From assembly GCA_963739005.1 (NCBI GenBank), contig CAVTYQ010000006.1:1-64000 (forward strand): a DNA stretch of 64,000 nucleotides, written 5' to 3'. Below are positions 44,727 through 53,328 of the stretch, piece by piece (the first letter of the stretch is position 1; every line of letters starts with the position of its first letter). Made by a program: the position numbers and the translations under genes. This DNA is from DASWJZ01 sp963739005. GTDB taxonomy: Bacteria; Pseudomonadota; Alphaproteobacteria; Rhizobiales; Afifellaceae. A model generated the notes under the pieces. It ran no database searches. It was not told the DNA's origin and worked only from the letters and a program-made list of their open reading frames with translations.

Positions 44727-45377
44727 TGCTGCGGCTTCTGCCTTCGCCGCGTCGCGTCGGGCCCGGTAATAGGCCCAGAAGAGCCGCGCGGCGACGCCGC
44801 GCCAGGGCGACCATTCCTCCGCGATCTTCCGGAGCTTCTTTTCGTCGGGCCGCTTCCTGAGGTTCAGCCCATGCTGGACCCCGCTTTGAAGCGCGAGGTC
44901 GCCGGCCGGAAAGATGTCGGGATGGCCGACGCAGAAGAGCAGGTAGATTTCCGCCGTCCACGGGCCGATGCCCCTCAGCGCCGTCATCGTCGCCATCGCC
45001 TGTTCGGCGGGGAGATCATGCACGGCGATCAGGTCGAAGCCGTCGGCCGCGGCGGCCGCGATGCCGTTCAGCGTTTTGATCTTCGGGCGCGAGAGTCCGA
45101 CCGTGCGCAGCGCCTCCTCGGGCGTTTGAAGAAACTGCTCTGCTGTGAATGGATCGACGGATGCCTTGAACCGCGCCCAGATTGATGCCGAAGCTGAATC
45201 GGAAATCTGCTGCGCCGTGACAATCGACGCCAGGCCCTCAAAGCCGCCCTCGCGCCGGCGAAGCGGCAGCGGCCCGGCGAACGCCGCGATCGGCACGAGG
45301 CGCGGGTCGGCTTCAAGCAGCGCCTTCAGCGCCCGCGCGATGTCGCGCTTCGTCTCGATCGGCTTCAGTTTGACCAC
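44712..45377 (-). CDS. DNA-3-methyladenine glycosylase II, AlkA-like
   Basis: 221 residues. HhH-GPD base-excision glycosylase that removes alkylated purines. LARALKALLEADPRL start, ASIVTAQQISDSASASIWARF, hairpin LRGIGPWTAEIYLL (~145) and catalytic Asp in DIFPAGDLALQ. It lacks the N-terminal domain of E. coli AlkA, like many compact bacterial forms. It ends within the cyclase gene on the other strand. Confidence 0.9.
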   Translation of the reverse strand: MVKLKPIETKRDIARALKALLEADPRLVPIAAFAGPLPLRRREGGFEGLASIVTAQQISDSASASIWARFKASVDPFTAEQFLQTPEEALRTVGLSRPKIKTLNGIAAAAADGFDLIAVHDLPAEQAMATMTALRGIGPWTAEIYLLFCVGHPDIFPAGDLALQSGVQHGLNLRKRPDEKKLRKIAEEWSPWRGVAARLFWAYYRARRDAAKAEAAASKRR

Positions 45378-45390
45378 GCGTGCTCTGGGA

Positions 45391-46005
45391 TCAGCTCAGC
45401 GGGATGTCGGCGGCGCCTTTGTGCGCCTGATATGTAGCCGAGAGTTCCGCATAGGTCTTGGCCAGTGCGCCGATGCGGGTCGAAAGCGCCGCGCGCTGCG
45501 GCTCCGGTGCTTCCGCCACGAGGTCGGCAAGCGAACGCGCTCTCCAGAAGGCGTTGGCGCGGCGGTAGCCGCCGTTCTTCGCGCCGAACACTTCCTCCAG
45601 AATTCTGAGATCATGCGGGATGGCGAAGGCGTCGCGCGTGTCTTCGTAGCCGAAGAGGTAGCAGAAATTGTCGAAGCCGGCCCACGTGATCGCAGAGAGG
45701 CAGAGCGGGCAGGGCTCATGCGTGGAAAGGAACAGGCAGTCGCGCGTCTCGGGTCGTATCGTCCTCGGCAGACGATAAAAAGCGTTGAGCGTCGAAATCT
45801 CGCCGTGGAAGAGCGGGTTCTCCGTCTCCGCGTTGGTCGCGGCGACGACGAGCGAGAGATCGTCCTTCTTCAGGATCGCAGCGCCGAAGACCTTGTTGCC
45901 GGCGGCAACGCCCGCCTGCGTCTTGGGGACGACGTCTTTTTCGATGACCTGGAGAAAGCGATCGGCAAGAGCGCCGGGCTTGGGACCGCCCGGCTCAGGC
46001 GGCAT
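45391..46005 (-). CDS. Nucleoside/base deaminase (CMP-dCMP fold)
   Basis: 204 residues. Zinc deaminase core with HGEISTLNAF (metal His and catalytic Glu, ~68) and STHEPCPLCLSAITWAGF (PCxxC, ~98). The long C-terminal part is unlike TadA; a guanine-deaminase or uncharacterised branch is more likely. The start overlaps the end of ispG by 11 bases, so it is translated with it. Confidence 0.85.
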   Translation of the reverse strand: MPPEPGGPKPGALADRFLQVIEKDVVPKTQAGVAAGNKVFGAAILKKDDLSLVVAATNAETENPLFHGEISTLNAFYRLPRTIRPETRDCLFLSTHEPCPLCLSAITWAGFDNFCYLFGYEDTRDAFAIPHDLRILEEVFGAKNGGYRRANAFWRARSLADLVAEAPEPQRAALSTRIGALAKTYAELSATYQAHKGAADIPLS

Positions 46006-47275
46006 CTTCGTGCTTGCCGGCTCCGCCGTAGCGCTTCTCGATGTAGTCCGCGACGAGCTTTTTGAAGTCTGCTGCGACGGTCGGTCCCCGGAGCGTCACC
46101 GCCTTCTTGCCGTCGATGAAGACGGGGGCGGTCGGCTGCTCGCCGGTTCCGGGGAGCGAGATGCCGATATCGGCATGCTTCGATTCGCCGGGACCATTCA
46201 CGATGCAGCCCATCACGGCGACCTTCAGCTCTTCCACGCCCGGATAGGTTTCGCGCCAGATCGGCATCGAGGTGGTGAGGTGCCCCTGGATTTCCTTGGC
46301 GAGTTCCTGGAACACGGTCGACGTCGTACGGCCGCAGCCGGGGCATGCGGCGACGATCGGAACGAAGGCGCGGAAGCCCATCGTCTGCAGAATCTCCTGC
46401 GCGACCTTCACTTCGAGCGAGCGGTCGCCGCCCGGCTCGGGCGTGAGCGAGATGCGGATCGTGTCGCCGATCCCCTCCTGCAGCAGGATACCGAGGGCTG
46501 CAGAAGACGCGACGATGCCTTTCGAGCCCATGCCGGCTTCGGTCAGCCCGAGGTGGATCGCGTAGTCGCAGCGGCTCGCCAGCATGCGGTAGCAGGCGAT
46601 CAGGTCCTGCACGCCGGAAACTTTGGCGGAAAGAATTATGCGGTCGCGCGGCAGCCCGATCTCCTCGGCCCGCGCGCCGGACAAGAGGCCGGACTGGACC
46701 ATGGCCTCGCGCATCACTGCGCCGGCGGAAAGCGGCTCCGCGCGGGTGGCGTTCTCGTCCATCAGGCTCGTGAGGAGCTCCTGGTCAAGTGAGCCCCAAT
46801 TGACGCCGATCCGGACCGGCTTCGAATATTTGATCGCCATCTCGATGATGGCGCCGAACTGCCGGTCGCGCTTCTCGCGGAAGCCGACGTTGCCGGGATT
46901 GATGCGGTACTTGTCGAGCGCCTCGGCGCAGGCCGGATGGTCGGCGAGAAGCTTGTGGCCGATATAGTGGAAGTCGCCGATGAGCGGCACCTTCACCCGC
47001 ATCTTGGCGAGCCGGTCGCGGATATGCGGCACGGCCGCTGCCGCCTCGTCGCGGTCGACGGTGATCCTGACCAGCTCCGAGCCGGCGCGGGCGAGCGCCG
47101 CGACCTGTTGCGCAGTGCCCTCGACATCGGCCGTGTCGGTGTTGGTCATCGACTGGACCACGATCGGGGCGCCGCCGCCGACCATCACGCCGCCGACATC
47201 GACCCCGACGGAGGGGCGGCGCGGGAGCGGCGCGGCGGAAACCGGCTCGCTATCGGGCAGGCAGTGGAGGTTCAT
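45995..47275 (-). CDS. ispG: 4-hydroxy-3-methylbut-2-enyl diphosphate synthase
   Basis: 426 residues, an iron-sulfur enzyme of the MEP isoprenoid pathway. VGGGAPIVVQSMTNTDT at the N-terminus, VPLIGDFHY, RIGVNWGSLD, and the [4Fe-4S] cysteines in ACPGCGRT (~310) and VMGCIVNGPGE (~350). Length normal. First gene of a unit with the deaminase. Confidence 0.96.
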   Translation of the reverse strand: MNLHCLPDSEPVSAAPLPRRPSVGVDVGGVMVGGGAPIVVQSMTNTDTADVEGTAQQVAALARAGSELVRITVDRDEAAAAVPHIRDRLAKMRVKVPLIGDFHYIGHKLLADHPACAEALDKYRINPGNVGFREKRDRQFGAIIEMAIKYSKPVRIGVNWGSLDQELLTSLMDENATRAEPLSAGAVMREAMVQSGLLSGARAEEIGLPRDRIILSAKVSGVQDLIACYRMLASRCDYAIHLGLTEAGMGSKGIVASSAALGILLQEGIGDTIRISLTPEPGGDRSLEVKVAQEILQTMGFRAFVPIVAACPGCGRTTSTVFQELAKEIQGHLTTSMPIWRETYPGVEELKVAVMGCIVNGPGESKHADIGISLPGTGEQPTAPVFIDGKKAVTLRGPTVAADFKKLVADYIEKRYGGAGKHEDAA

Positions 47276-47392
47276 CGTCGTCTCGGGCTCGACCCCGTAC
47301 AGGTGGCGAAATCCGCCCGCGAAGTCAACGCGCTACCTGTCTCGCAAAGAAGGATGATGAATGCGTGACATCTCCGCCCAAAGCGGCTTCTC

Positions 47393-47429
47393 TTGTGACA
47401 GGAAGGCGCGTGCTATACATGTATAGCAA
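47393..47429 (+). promoter_or_regulatory. Promoter and operator of the RelBE-type module
   Basis: TGCTATACATGTATAGCA at 47412-47429 is a perfect 18-base palindrome. It covers a likely -10 box (TATACA, 47415-47420) placed 16 bases after TTGTGA (47393-47398). A strong GAGGAG follows at 47432-47437, before the ATG at 47444. Binding of the ribbon-helix-helix antitoxin would block the promoter. Confidence 0.75.
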
Positions 47430-47443
47430 AGAGGAGAATTATC

Positions 47444-47662
47444 ATGCTTGCCCTTCGCCTTCCGCCCGACATCGAAAAGCGTCTCGCCGCCCTCGCCAAG
47501 AAGACTGGCCGCTCGAAGAGCTTCTACGCCCGCGAGGCGATCCTGGAGCATCTGGACGATCTTGAGGATGGCTATCTGGCGCTGAAGGCGCTCGATGAGG
47601 GTGGGGAGCCGATTCCGCTTGAGGAAGTCATGAAGAAATACGGCGTGGACCGTGACGATTGA
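47444..47662 (+). CDS. RelB-like ribbon-helix-helix antitoxin
   Basis: 72 residues. MLALRLPPDIEKRLAALAKKTGRSKSFYAREAILEHLDDLED is a ribbon-helix-helix DNA-binding domain; the C-terminal 30 residues (EEVMKKYGVDRDD) would wrap the toxin. The toxin's start codon overlaps its stop by four bases. Confidence 0.9.
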   Translation: MLALRLPPDIEKRLAALAKKTGRSKSFYAREAILEHLDDLEDGYLALKALDEGGEPIPLEEVMKKYGVDRDD

Positions 47663-47931
47663 GCCCTATCTGGCGCATCGAGTTCCTGCCGCGGGCGGAA
47701 CGCCGCCTCGGAAAGATCGCGAGGAGTGACAGGAGTCGAATCCTGCGATTTCTCGGTGATCGCATCGCCACAGCGGAAGACCCCCGGCGCATCGGGAAAG
47801 CCTTGACGGGCCCGCCCGCGGGCCTTTGGCGCTACCGCGTCGGCGACTTCAGGATTATCTGCCGGATCGAAGATCAACGCGTCACCGTACTCGTCCTTGA
47901 AATCGGCAATCGGCGCGAAATTTACAGGTAG
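47659..47931 (+). CDS. RelE-family toxin
   Basis: 90 residues from TTG. IEFLPRAERRLGKIARSDRSRILRFL, LTGPPAGLWRYRVGDFRIICRIED and VLVLEIGNRREIYR are the standard RelE/ParE-type segments, with the Arg and Tyr residues used for mRNA cleavage at the A site. Intact and coupled to the antitoxin. Confidence 0.9.
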   Translation: MSPIWRIEFLPRAERRLGKIARSDRSRILRFLGDRIATAEDPRRIGKALTGPPAGLWRYRVGDFRIICRIEDQRVTVLVLEIGNRREIYR

Positions 47932-47935
47932 ACCC

Positions 47936-48718
47936 GTGCTCAAAGGCAAGACCGCAATCGTCACCGGCTCAACCTCCGGCATTGGGCTCGGCATCGCCGA
48001 GGCGCTGGCGGCGGCGGGCGCGAACGTTGTCCTGAATTCCTTCACCGATACGAAGGAGGATCACGCGCTCGCCGACGGCCTTGCCAAGAACCACGGCGTC
48101 AAGGTTCGCTATATCAAGGCCGACATGTCGAAGCCGGCCGAGTGCCGCGGGCTCGTCGAGAAGGCCGCGGAGGCGTTCGGGCCGGTCGCGATTCTGGTCA
48201 ACAATGCCGGCGTTCAGCATGTCGCGCGCGTCGAGGAGTTTCCCATCGAGAAGTGGGACGCGATCCTCGCGATCAACCTCTCCTCCGCCTTCCACACGAC
48301 GGCCGCGGCGATCCCGGCGATGCGCGCGGCGAAATGGGGCCGCATCGTCAACATCGCCTCCGCCCATGGCCTGACCGCCTCGCCCTTCAAGTCGGCCTAT
48401 GTCTCGGCGAAGCACGGCCTCGTCGGCTTCACCAAGACGGTGGCTCTGGAACTCGCCGAGGAGCACGTCACGGCTAACGCCATCTGCCCCGGCTACGTGC
48501 TGACGCCGCTCGTCGAGGCGCAGATTGCCGACCAGATGAAGGTGCACAACCTCTCACGCGAGCGGGTCATCAAAGAGGTGATGCTTGAGCGCCAGCCGAC
48601 GCACGAATTCGCGCGGGTGGAGGAGATCGGCGCGCTCACCGTCTTCCTCTGCTCCGACGCCGCGGCGCAGATCACCGGCACCACGATATCGGTCGACGGC
48701 GGCTGGACGGCGCTTTGA
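47936..48718 (+). CDS. bdhA: 3-hydroxybutyrate dehydrogenase (copy 2)
   Basis: 260 residues from GTG with AGGTAG upstream. Same family and length as the copy at 34473: TGSTSGIGLGIAEALA, NNAGVQHVARVEEFP, IVNIASAHGLTASPFKSAYVSAKHG, CPGYVLTPLVEAQI and GGWTAL. The two copies differ at many positions, so this is an old duplication or separate acquisition rather than a recent event. It starts four bases after relE, but the TA promoter need not drive it. Confidence 0.9.
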   Translation: MLKGKTAIVTGSTSGIGLGIAEALAAAGANVVLNSFTDTKEDHALADGLAKNHGVKVRYIKADMSKPAECRGLVEKAAEAFGPVAILVNNAGVQHVARVEEFPIEKWDAILAINLSSAFHTTAAAIPAMRAAKWGRIVNIASAHGLTASPFKSAYVSAKHGLVGFTKTVALELAEEHVTANAICPGYVLTPLVEAQIADQMKVHNLSRERVIKEVMLERQPTHEFARVEEIGALTVFLCSDAAAQITGTTISVDGGWTAL

Positions 48719-48720
48719 TT

Positions 48721-48752
48721 CCCCCTTGCAGATGGGGGTTAGGGGAGGGGTA
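48721..48752. repeat. Intergenic CCCCC-TTGC-GGGGG palindrome
   Basis: CCCCCTTGCAGATGGGGG followed by AGGGGAGGGG belongs to the same family as hairpins at 54712-54734, 55098-55120 and 55174-55196. The family is a short GC-rich stem with a TTGC or ACAA loop, a common intergenic element of Hyphomicrobiales. Confidence 0.6.
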
Positions 48753-48761
48753 GGTTCTCCC

Positions 48762-49280
48762 ATGCTCAGTGTCCTGGTTGCCGACATCACGACGCTTGCG
48801 CTCGACGCCATCGTCAACGCCGCGAATGAGAGCCTCCTCGGCGGCGGCGGCGTCGACGGCGCGATTCATCGCGCGGCCGGTCCGGAGCTTCTCGCCGAGT
48901 GCCGGCTGATTGGCGGCTGTCCGACCGGCGAGGCGCGAATCACCAAGGCGTATCGACTGCCGGCGCGGCACGTCATCCACACCGTCGGCCCGGTCTGGCG
49001 CGGCGGCAAAGAGGGCGAACCAGAGCTTCTCGCCGCGGCCTATCGCTCTTCGATCGAGCTTGCCGAGCGGCATTCGCTGAGGCGCATCGCGTTTCCGGCG
49101 ATCTCGACCGGCATCTATGGATTTCCGCCCGCTCCAGCGGCTGCTATCGCGGTGGCAACGCTGGCGGATTTCGTCGCCGAGCACCCCTCGTCATTCGACG
49201 AGGTGGTCTTCTGCTGCTTCTCCGAAGCATCCGCCGAGCATCATCGGACGGCGCTCGCCGATCTTCATGCACAGGTCTAG
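48762..49280 (+). CDS. Macro-domain ADP-ribose hydrolase
   Basis: 172 residues. DAIVNAANESLLGGGGVDGAIHRAAGPEL (~14-42) and ISTGIYGFPP (~112-121) line the ADP-ribose pocket, as in O-acetyl-ADP-ribose deacetylases of the MacroD/YmdB class. Catalytic Asn and Asp are present. Stand-alone; no ADP-ribosyltransferase nearby. Confidence 0.92.
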   Translation: MLSVLVADITTLALDAIVNAANESLLGGGGVDGAIHRAAGPELLAECRLIGGCPTGEARITKAYRLPARHVIHTVGPVWRGGKEGEPELLAAAYRSSIELAERHSLRRIAFPAISTGIYGFPPAPAAAIAVATLADFVAEHPSSFDEVVFCCFSEASAEHHRTALADLHAQV

Positions 49281-49407
49281 GGCGCGGCCCTATTTCGTTC
49301 CGGGCGGCGGGCTTTCCCTTCACATTGCCGCCGTATTCTCAATCAACTGTTAGCCATACGGCGGGGCACATGCCGAACCGCTAGCCAGGCGGAATAGGGG
49401 TACGCGT

Positions 49408-50805
49408 TTGGCAGAGGGGTCGAGGAATCCGGACCTTTCCCGGGATTCCGGGGGGCGTCGCCTGTGTTATGGCGGTCCTTCGGGATGCTGTGCGGTTGCC
49501 GTTGTACTGGCCGGCGCGTTTCTTATCTCGAGCGCAAACGCCCAGAACGCCGTCGGCGTCATCGAGCAGCGAATCGAAAGCACCTTCGACCTGGTCATCG
49601 GCAATTCCGCTGACCTTGCCATACCGCTGACCCGGCGGGCGCTTCAGCGCCGGTCCGAGGAAGACAATTCGGTCGATCCGCTGGCCTATCGGGACCCCAC
49701 GTCGTCGGAGACCGATTTGTCGTCGCCCGCGGCCGACGCTGCGGACGTCATGGCCGACGTGGGGTCGGCCGGCGGCGACGCGGCTCCGGAAGTGGAAGTC
49801 GCGCGCCTGCCGCGTCCGCGCCCGGAACTGGCGGAGGGCGATGCGGATGAGGGGCCCGCGGCGGACGCCGCGCCCCTCGACCTCGTCGCCGGTGCGCCCA
49901 TCACGCCTCCGCCTGCCGCGGTCGCTTCCGCCGTCGCGCAGCATCTGCCGACGGCTGCGGCGGAAGATCAGCCGATCCTCCCGGCTTCAGCGTCGCAGCC
50001 TGCGCCGGAGCTTGTCGCGAGCAGCGCCTGCCTTTCGCCGCTCAAGGTCGTCGACAAGGACGGCGACTTCAAGCGCAACGCCGATGCGCTCTCCGGCAAC
50101 GCGTTCTGCATCGCGGAAGAGACCTTCAAGGAACGCAAGCGGACGTGGACCCTGCAGACGGTCAAGACGAGCCGTCCGGGGCCGCTCTGGGCGGTCATGC
50201 ACGACGACGAGGACATGTCGTTCGACAGTGCCGTCGAGGCGCTGAAGACCTATGGCGGGACGCTGGTCGCCGTCGATACGGGCGGGCGCCGCAACATGGA
50301 CGGCATCGACCCGAACCGGAACTTCTCCGCCGGCGGCGTCGGATGCAGCAAGCTCGGCACCGACGCGGCGCCGCAATACACGGCCTTCTTCCGCAACCTG
50401 ATGACTGGCGAGCCGATCATCGCGCTGCACAACAATACCGACGGCGATATCCCGACCGGCGGTCTCGGCCACGTCTCGATGGCCAGCGTGCCGAAGGACA
50501 TGAAGGCGTTTCCGGCCGCCGACCCGAAGAGCCCGCTCGCCGGCGACCACAACCTCGTCCTTCTCACCTCCGCTGATCCCGTCAGCGCGACGGCCGAGAG
50601 CCGGGCCAAGGCGCTTGCCGCCAAGGGCATAAATTCGATGATCGAGCTGGTCGGGACGGGCGACTGCTCGCTCTCCAACGACACGCTCCTGATGGGTCAC
50701 CCGGATTACCTGAACGTCACCGTCGACCACGGCGAGCGCGACAGGCAGCGCAAGATCATCGACGTGATCATGGCCGGGCGCAACGCCACGGTCGCGACGC
50801 AGTAG
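49408..50805 (+). CDS. Secreted M14-carboxypeptidase-like protein
   Basis: 465 residues from TTG with AGGGG upstream. Signal peptide (VAVVLAGAFLISSANA), a low-complexity Ala/Pro/Glu-rich stretch (~95-205), then a compact domain. Its VMHDDEDMSFDSAVEAL (H265 with an acidic residue three positions on), GIDPNRNFSAGG (301-310) and IIALHNNTDG correspond in order to the zinc HxxE, the substrate-binding NR and the third zinc His of M14 carboxypeptidases. Family and role uncertain. Cysteines at about 208 and 234 may pair. Confidence 0.65.
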   Translation: MAEGSRNPDLSRDSGGRRLCYGGPSGCCAVAVVLAGAFLISSANAQNAVGVIEQRIESTFDLVIGNSADLAIPLTRRALQRRSEEDNSVDPLAYRDPTSSETDLSSPAADAADVMADVGSAGGDAAPEVEVARLPRPRPELAEGDADEGPAADAAPLDLVAGAPITPPPAAVASAVAQHLPTAAAEDQPILPASASQPAPELVASSACLSPLKVVDKDGDFKRNADALSGNAFCIAEETFKERKRTWTLQTVKTSRPGPLWAVMHDDEDMSFDSAVEALKTYGGTLVAVDTGGRRNMDGIDPNRNFSAGGVGCSKLGTDAAPQYTAFFRNLMTGEPIIALHNNTDGDIPTGGLGHVSMASVPKDMKAFPAADPKSPLAGDHNLVLLTSADPVSATAESRAKALAAKGINSMIELVGTGDCSLSNDTLLMGHPDYLNVTVDHGERDRQRKIIDVIMAGRNATVATQ

Positions 50806-50815
50806 CGAACGCGAA

Positions 50816-50848
50816 CGCAAGACTCTCTCCCTTCGGGAGAGGCTTGCG
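50816..50848. terminator. Bidirectional hairpin between convergent genes
   Basis: Outer stem CGCAAG/CTTGCG and inner stem CTCTCCC/GGGAGAG with a TTC loop, placed 10 bases after the M14-like gene and 11 bases before the aldo/keto reductase stop. Likely a transcription terminator in both directions; no long U-run. Confidence 0.65.
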
Positions 50849-50859
50849 TTGACGCCCCG

Positions 50860-51888
50860 CTACGACTTGCTCGACTTGACCCAGAGGTTGATGCCGGCGT
50901 CCTCGGCGTATCTGTCGATGTCCTTGAGTTCTTTCTTGCTGAACTCGGTGTTCTTCAAAGCGCCGACGATTTCGCGGATTTGTTCGGGCCGGCTTGCGCC
51001 GATCAGCGCGGAGGTCATGCGCGGGTCGCGGAGCACCCAGGCGATCGCCATTTGCGCGAGCGACTGGCCGCGCGCCTTGGCGATGTCGTTGAGCGCGCTC
51101 ACATGCGCTACCGTCTCCTCGCTCAAAAACTCCATCTTGAAGCTCTTGCCGGCCTTGGCGCGGCTCCCGGCGGGTACGCCCTTCAGATACTTGCTCGTCA
51201 GCATGCCTTGCGCGAGCGGCGAGAAAACGATGCAGCCGATCCCTTCCTCTTCGAGCGTGTCGAGCAGGCGGTCGCCCTCGATCCAGCGGTTCAGCATCGA
51301 GTAGCTCGGCTGGTGGATCAGGCAGGGCGTGCCGAGCTCGCGCAGGATTTCGGCGGCCTCGGCGGTGCGCTGCGAATTGTATGAGGAGATGCCGGCGTAA
51401 AGCGCCTTGCCCTGGCGCACCGCGGCGTCGAGCGCGCCCATCGTCTCTTCGAGCGGCGTGTCGGGATCGACGCGGTGCGAATAGAAGATGTCGACGTAAT
51501 CGAGCCCCATGCGCTTCAGGCTCTGGTCGAGGCTTGAGAGCAGGTACTTGCGGCTTCCCCATTCGCCATAGGGGCCGGGCCACATGTTGTAGCCGGCCTT
51601 TGTCGAGACGATCAGCTCGTCGCGCAGCCCCTGAAAATCCGTCTTCAGGATCTGGCCGAAATTCTCCTCGGCCGAGCCGGCGGGCGGCCCGTAATTGTTG
51701 GCGAGGTCGAAATGCGTGATGCCGAGGTCGAAGGCGGTGCGGCACATTTCGCGCATGGTCTCGAACACGGAATCGCCGCCGAAATTGTGCCAAAGCCCGA
51801 GCGAGATCGCGGGAAGCTTCAGTCCGCTCCGGCCCGAGCGGCGGTAGGTCATCGTGTCGTAGCGCGTCGGCGCGGCGGCGTAGGTCAT
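50860..51888 (-). CDS. Aldo/keto reductase (YghZ/GAP-reductase type)
   Basis: 342 residues, NADPH-dependent. Catalytic tetrad visible: Asp and Tyr in FDLANNYGPPAGSAEENFG (~57-75), Lys in VSTKAGYNMWPGPYG (~90) and His in DIFYSHRVDPDTPLEETM (~125). AIAWVLRDPRMTSALIGASRPEQI near the C-terminus binds the cofactor. The GPYGEWGSRKYL wording matches the L-glyceraldehyde-3-phosphate reductase branch, which detoxifies aldehydes. Confidence 0.92.
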   Translation of the reverse strand: MTYAAAPTRYDTMTYRRSGRSGLKLPAISLGLWHNFGGDSVFETMREMCRTAFDLGITHFDLANNYGPPAGSAEENFGQILKTDFQGLRDELIVSTKAGYNMWPGPYGEWGSRKYLLSSLDQSLKRMGLDYVDIFYSHRVDPDTPLEETMGALDAAVRQGKALYAGISSYNSQRTAEAAEILRELGTPCLIHQPSYSMLNRWIEGDRLLDTLEEEGIGCIVFSPLAQGMLTSKYLKGVPAGSRAKAGKSFKMEFLSEETVAHVSALNDIAKARGQSLAQMAIAWVLRDPRMTSALIGASRPEQIREIVGALKNTEFSKKELKDIDRYAEDAGINLWVKSSKS

Positions 51889-52021
51889 CGGGCGTCTCTC
51901 GTGATCTGTCGGGTGGGTGTGCGGGAGCGGAAGCGTTCAATAGCCGGCTCTCGATGAAACCGAAAGTCTCCCGGCACGGACCACCGGCGGCTCCAGCCCC
52001 TAACTCGATGCGGTTTCACCG

Positions 52022-53215
52022 TCAGGAATAGCCCGCAAGAACGCTCCTCGCCCCGAACATCCGCATCCCGAAGCGGAGACCCAATCGGCTGAACATCAGC
52101 CGCGTCACAAGCCGCCTCAGCCACGGACGCGATTTCCGCGTGGGCATGAAGATGCGGGCGAACCGCTCCGCTTCCGCCTGTTTCTTCATGGCCGCCGGCT
52201 TCATCAACGCTTCGTAGGCGTGGAACGCCGCCTTGTGATCGCCGGCGTGCCGCTGAAGCTCGCTTGCCAGCACAAAGGCGTCGGCAATCGCCATGTGCGA
52301 GCCCTGGCCGGCGAGGAGCGTCAGGCAGCCGCATGCGTCGCCAAGGAGCGCCACGCGGCCGCGATGCCAGGTCGGCATGCGGATTTGCGTCAGCGAATCG
52401 AAATAGACCGGGATCGAATCGGGCACCTCCTTCAGTACGCGCGCGCTCATCGGTCCCGGCCCTGCCATCTTCTGCTTGATCAGCGCCAGCCGCTCGGCCG
52501 CCGGCACGTGGCCGACGTCTGGGTGGCGGAAGAGGAAGGTGGCGTCGGCGGCGCTTCCGCCGAGCGGATAGAAGGCGGCGACGCGGTCGATCTCCTCGTG
52601 CAGCCGGAGCGCGCCATCGAGATTGAGCCCCGTCGTGGGCATATGAAACGCCGCGACATAACCGCCGAGATAGAACGCGAATTGAGCTTCGCTGCCAAAC
52701 ACCAATTCGCGCAGGCGCGAATGCACGCCGTCGGCGCCGAAGGCAAGCGCGAACGTTTCCGTCTCGCCATTGTCGAAGGTGGCTGCGACCTCGGCGTCGG
52801 ACTGCGCGAGGCCGGTGACGGTGGTGGCGAAGCGGATTTCCACGCCGAGGCCTTGCGCGTGTTCGTAGAGAATATGCTCGAGGTCCGAGCGGCGGAGATA
52901 GACGTAGCGGTGATCGAGCGCGTTGCTGACGTACTCGATCGGCACGGTGATAGTGGCCGTGCCGGCGCGATCCACGAACTCCATGCGTTCGATCGGATAG
53001 CGGATTGCTCTTAGCGCGTTCGTCAGCCCCATCCGCTCGGCCACGTCCCAGCCCGTGCCGAAGAAATCCATCATGTAGCCTTCGCGGCGGACGTTCGCGT
53101 CCCGCTCCACGACGAGCGGGTCGTAGCCGCGCTCCTTGAGCAGGATGCCAAGCGTCAGCCCGGCGATTCCGGCGCCGGAGATCAGCACGCGCTTCGATTT
53201 CGGGTCGGCGGCCAT
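52022..53215 (-). CDS. FAD-dependent monooxygenase
   Basis: 397 residues, class A flavin hydroxylase. VLISGAGIAGLTLGILLKERGYDPLVVERD (dinucleotide fold), GADGVHSRLRELVFG (DG motif, ~165) and GRVALLGDACGCLTLLAGQGSHMAIADAFVLA (GD motif, ~285). PHBH/tetracycline-monooxygenase-like; substrate unknown. Confidence 0.9.
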   Translation of the reverse strand: MAADPKSKRVLISGAGIAGLTLGILLKERGYDPLVVERDANVRREGYMMDFFGTGWDVAERMGLTNALRAIRYPIERMEFVDRAGTATITVPIEYVSNALDHRYVYLRRSDLEHILYEHAQGLGVEIRFATTVTGLAQSDAEVAATFDNGETETFALAFGADGVHSRLRELVFGSEAQFAFYLGGYVAAFHMPTTGLNLDGALRLHEEIDRVAAFYPLGGSAADATFLFRHPDVGHVPAAERLALIKQKMAGPGPMSARVLKEVPDSIPVYFDSLTQIRMPTWHRGRVALLGDACGCLTLLAGQGSHMAIADAFVLASELQRHAGDHKAAFHAYEALMKPAAMKKQAEAERFARIFMPTRKSRPWLRRLVTRLMFSRLGLRFGMRMFGARSVLAGYS

Positions 53216-53328
53216 TTGTGCCTCGTCGCTTGGTGTCGCGGAGCACCGTTCGCTGCGTTTAACCCCGTGGCGGCAAATGGAGAAGGCGACGGCCGGTTCC
53301 GCGACGAATTGTCAGGGCCGGTCCCCCC

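Noticed and set aside
47418..47444. Earlier ATG inside the relB operator (47418) as antitoxin start
   Set aside because: It is not followed by the antitoxin frame with a proper ribosome site; GAGGAG points to ATG 47444.
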